A DNA stretch of 24,654 nucleotides, taken from the NCBI GenBank assembly GCA_015258485.1, contig JABZIF010000004.1, forward strand, positions 1 to 24,654, in the 5' to 3' direction. The notes under the pieces were generated by a model. The model did no database searches, had not been told where the DNA came from, and saw only the letters and a program-made list of their open reading frames with translations. The translations under genes and the position numbers were made by a program. Shown here one piece after another: positions 23,594 through 24,654 of the stretch (within the stretch, counting starts at the first letter, position 1; the number at the start of each line of letters is the position of its first letter). The stretch comes from Atopobiaceae bacterium. Lineage in GTDB: Bacteria > Actinomycetota > Coriobacteriia > Coriobacteriales > Atopobiaceae.

Positions 23594-24178
23594 TCAACGA
23601 TTACACACTATCGCCTGCGTTTCAGTCACAATCACATCTACTGCTACATCGTTATTGTCGTGCGGCAATGCTGTCTCTGAAAGATTTTGATTCCGAATTA
23701 GACCGATTTTCTCGCCAGAATAGTTAGACAAAAATCGATCATAGTAACCTGCACCATACCCTATTCTCCAGCCTTGATAATCAATGATCAGAGCAGGCAC
23801 CACACAAATTGAATCAACGAGTTCTTCTTGTGATATGGGAGGCAAATCTTTTTTTGGTTCCAGTAAATTAAATGGAGCTGATTCCAACTGATTAAAGGAA
23901 GAAATCTTTACAAATTCTAATTTTCTCCCAGAAAGACAACGTGGTACAGCAACCAGTTTACCTTCATTAAAAGCATGCTGTATAAGCATGGTTGTAGCCA
24001 CTTCTGTACCAACAGACATGTAAGTGAGAATAAGATGGGCGTCCTTATAAGCAGGAAGAGATAAAAAACGACGAGTTATATCTGCATCAGCTTGTCTACG
24101 ATTACGCAAAGGAAGCACCTTTCTTACAGATAGCGCTTGATCTCTCATCCTCTTTTTTAACATATCGATTTCACTCAT
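23594..24178 (-). CDS. 5-formyltetrahydrofolate cyclo-ligase
   Basis: This enzyme (also called MTHF synthetase) uses ATP to turn 5-formyl-THF into 5,10-methenyl-THF and returns folate to the active pool. Of 194 residues, the C-terminal signature PALIIDYQGWRIGYGAGYYDRFL (about 128-150, with GYGxGYYDR) is diagnostic, and TYMSVGTEVAT (about 52-62) and the basic N-terminus RKVLPLRNRRQADADI fit the substrate and ATP sites. The start ATG 24178 has a strong GGGAGG site (24182-24187). Its stop lies 1 bp from the aroQ stop on the other strand, so the two genes converge with almost no gap and no clear terminator. It is unrelated in pathway to the aro genes. Confidence 0.93.
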   Translation of the reverse strand: MSEIDMLKKRMRDQALSVRKVLPLRNRRQADADITRRFLSLPAYKDAHLILTYMSVGTEVATTMLIQHAFNEGKLVAVPRCLSGRKLEFVKISSFNQLESAPFNLLEPKKDLPPISQEELVDSICVVPALIIDYQGWRIGYGAGYYDRFLSNYSGEKIGLIRNQNLSETALPHDNNDVAVDVIVTETQAIVCNR

Positions 24179-24195
24179 TTTTCCTCCCTTATAAA

Positions 24196-24204
24196 AGAAT
24201 ACCA
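24196..24204 (-). promoter_or_regulatory. possible extended -10 promoter of the cyclo-ligase gene
   Basis: The minus strand reads TGGTATTCT, an extended -10 form (TATTCT 4/6). No clear -35. The RNA would start about 24190, giving a very short leader with the GGGAGG site. Confidence 0.3.
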
Positions 24205-24312
24205 GTAGAGGAAAACAAAGACCTATATGAGCGAATTCAATATTGTTATTTTAAAGCATAAAATATTTTCAAATTTTTATATGTATTTTTGAATAATTTT
24301 TATACATTTTAC

Positions 24313-24336
24313 AAGCACTTTTAATGTGCTTTTTTA
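24313..24336 (+). terminator. plus-strand intrinsic terminator without an upstream plus gene
   Basis: AAGCAC, loop TTTTAAT, GTGCTT and then TTTTT. A 6-bp stem with T-run on the plus strand; the reverse direction lacks a T-run. The nearest plus-strand gene ends 720 bp upstream, behind the oppositely oriented cyclo-ligase gene. Confidence 0.6.
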
Positions 24337-24378
24337 TTCGCAATTTTTTTACCAGCAAAAATGTATGCTTTATCTAAC

Positions 24379-24396
24379 TACGCAAAATATTGCGTA
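24379..24396. promoter_or_regulatory. 18-bp perfect dyad upstream of pflB
   Basis: TACGCAA-AATA-TTGCGTA, two 7-bp arms around an AT-rich 4-bp centre. This is the size and spacing of known Rex sites (7-4-7), but the arm sequence is not TTGTGAA, so the regulator is unknown. Confidence 0.5.
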
Positions 24397-24540
24397 CTAA
24401 ACAGTAATGTGGCACTATATCTTGGTACAAAGAAGCCTGACTTATTATTGTTTACACCGTTATTAAACGTTGCCAACATAAAATTATGCAAGCTTATCTA
24501 CTTGTAATTTGCTGATTGAAGTATACCAATTCAGCATACA

Positions 24541-24560
24541 TATTGCACATGAGTGCAATA
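24541..24560. promoter_or_regulatory. 20-bp perfect dyad just before the pflB ribosome site
   Basis: TATTGCAC, ATGA, GTGCAATA: two 8-bp arms and a 4-bp centre. It ends 3 bp before AAAGGAG and 16 bp before the pflB ATG. It may be an operator on DNA or a hairpin in the mRNA leader that affects ribosome access or stability. Confidence 0.55.
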
Positions 24561-24576
24561 CATAAAGGAGCGTGTT

Positions 24577-24654
24577 ATGCAAGAAACGTCAGATCAAAAA
24601 GCTTGGGACGGCTTTGTCGGTGGTAACTGGCAAAAAGCAATTGACGTCCGAGAC
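24577..24654 (+). CDS. pflB: formate acetyltransferase (pyruvate formate-lyase), N-terminal fragment
   Basis: Only the first 26 codons are in the window. WDGFVGGNWQKAIDVRD fits the start of PflB (family pattern W-x-G-F-x-x-G-x-W-x-x-x-I-D-V-R-D-F-I). The enzyme cleaves pyruvate to formate and acetyl-CoA in strict or facultative anaerobes by a glycyl radical. The ATG at 24577 has a good AAAGGAG site 6 nt upstream. The catalytic cysteines and glycyl radical loop would lie outside the window, so the call rests on the N-terminal pattern. It fits a fermenting anaerobe. Confidence 0.8.
   Translation, partial: MQETSDQKAWDGFVGGNWQKAIDVRD

Larger units (their letters stand above)
24179..24576. other. 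398-bp AT-rich intergenic region upstream of pflB
   Basis: It holds, from left to right, the start signals of the cyclo-ligase gene (minus), a very AT-rich stretch (about 24235-24312), a plus-strand terminator hairpin, an 18-bp dyad, and a 20-bp dyad just before the pflB ribosome binding site. No convincing gene is present; a 48-codon frame at 24361-24507 has no ribosome site. The length suggests complex control of pflB. Confidence 0.6.

Noticed and set aside
24361..24507. 48-codon plus-strand frame between the terminator and pflB
   Set aside because: It has no Shine-Dalgarno site, no recognised similarity, and overlaps the 18-bp dyad. Frames of this length are expected by chance in AT-rich DNA.
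1..24654. CRISPR arrays, insertion sequences, prophage or integrase genes
   Set aside because: No regularly spaced repeats, transposase motifs or terminal inverted repeats were seen. The window is core chromosome.

Overview
The window looks like chromosomal DNA from a low-to-moderate G+C member of the Actinomycetota, most likely class Coriobacteriia (Atopobium/Lancefieldella/Fannyhessea/Olsenella type). This is inferred from the AT-rich coding, the CtpE-like P-type ATPase, the rod-shape operon followed by a B12-type radical SAM pair and rplU-rpmA, and the shikimate genes with an AroE-AroK fusion. No database search was possible, so the lineage is inference.

Region 1 (about 89-16573) is one long run of minus-strand genes, read from right to left. 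It contains tRNA-Arg(CCG), a CtpE-like cation ATPase, a double zinc-ribbon membrane protein, a cytoplasmic cyclophilin, a TPR membrane protein, mreB, mreC, mreD, mrdA (PBP2), rodA, a DUF697/YcjF-like protein, a B12-binding radical SAM protein with its DUF2344 partner, then a structured leader RNA, rplU, rpmA and an intrinsic terminator. From mreB to the DUF2344 gene the spacing is 1-15 bp or the genes overlap, so this block is probably one transcript. MreB/C/D scaffold the elongation machinery, and RodA (polymerase) with PBP2 (transpeptidase) make lateral peptidoglycan. The rplU-rpmA pair seems to have its own promoter and a folded 5' leader.

Region 2 (about 16642-23592) is a plus-strand shikimate/chorismate cluster: aroB, then aroA-aroC-chorismate mutase-aroE/aroK with one-base or short overlaps, then an unusual gene that joins a PTS EIIB phosphoryl-carrier domain (with the active Cys) to a complete type II dehydroquinase (AroQ). 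Together these cover every step from DAHP to chorismate, plus conversion to prephenate. Only DAHP synthase, the entry step, is missing from the window. A minus-strand KDPG/KHG aldolase gene interrupts the cluster between aroB and aroA.

Region 3 (23594-24654) holds a minus-strand 5-formyltetrahydrofolate cyclo-ligase, a 398-bp AT-rich intergenic region with a plus-strand terminator hairpin and two perfect dyads, and the first 26 codons of a pyruvate formate-lyase gene (pflB) at the right edge.

Several genes have TTG-initiated upstream extensions that are probably false: in the cyclophilin, TPR, zinc-ribbon and ATPase genes a GGAGG-like site lies inside the extension, just ahead of a better start. 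The most interesting items are the EIIB-AroQ fusion, the rplU leader fold, and the dyads upstream of pflB.
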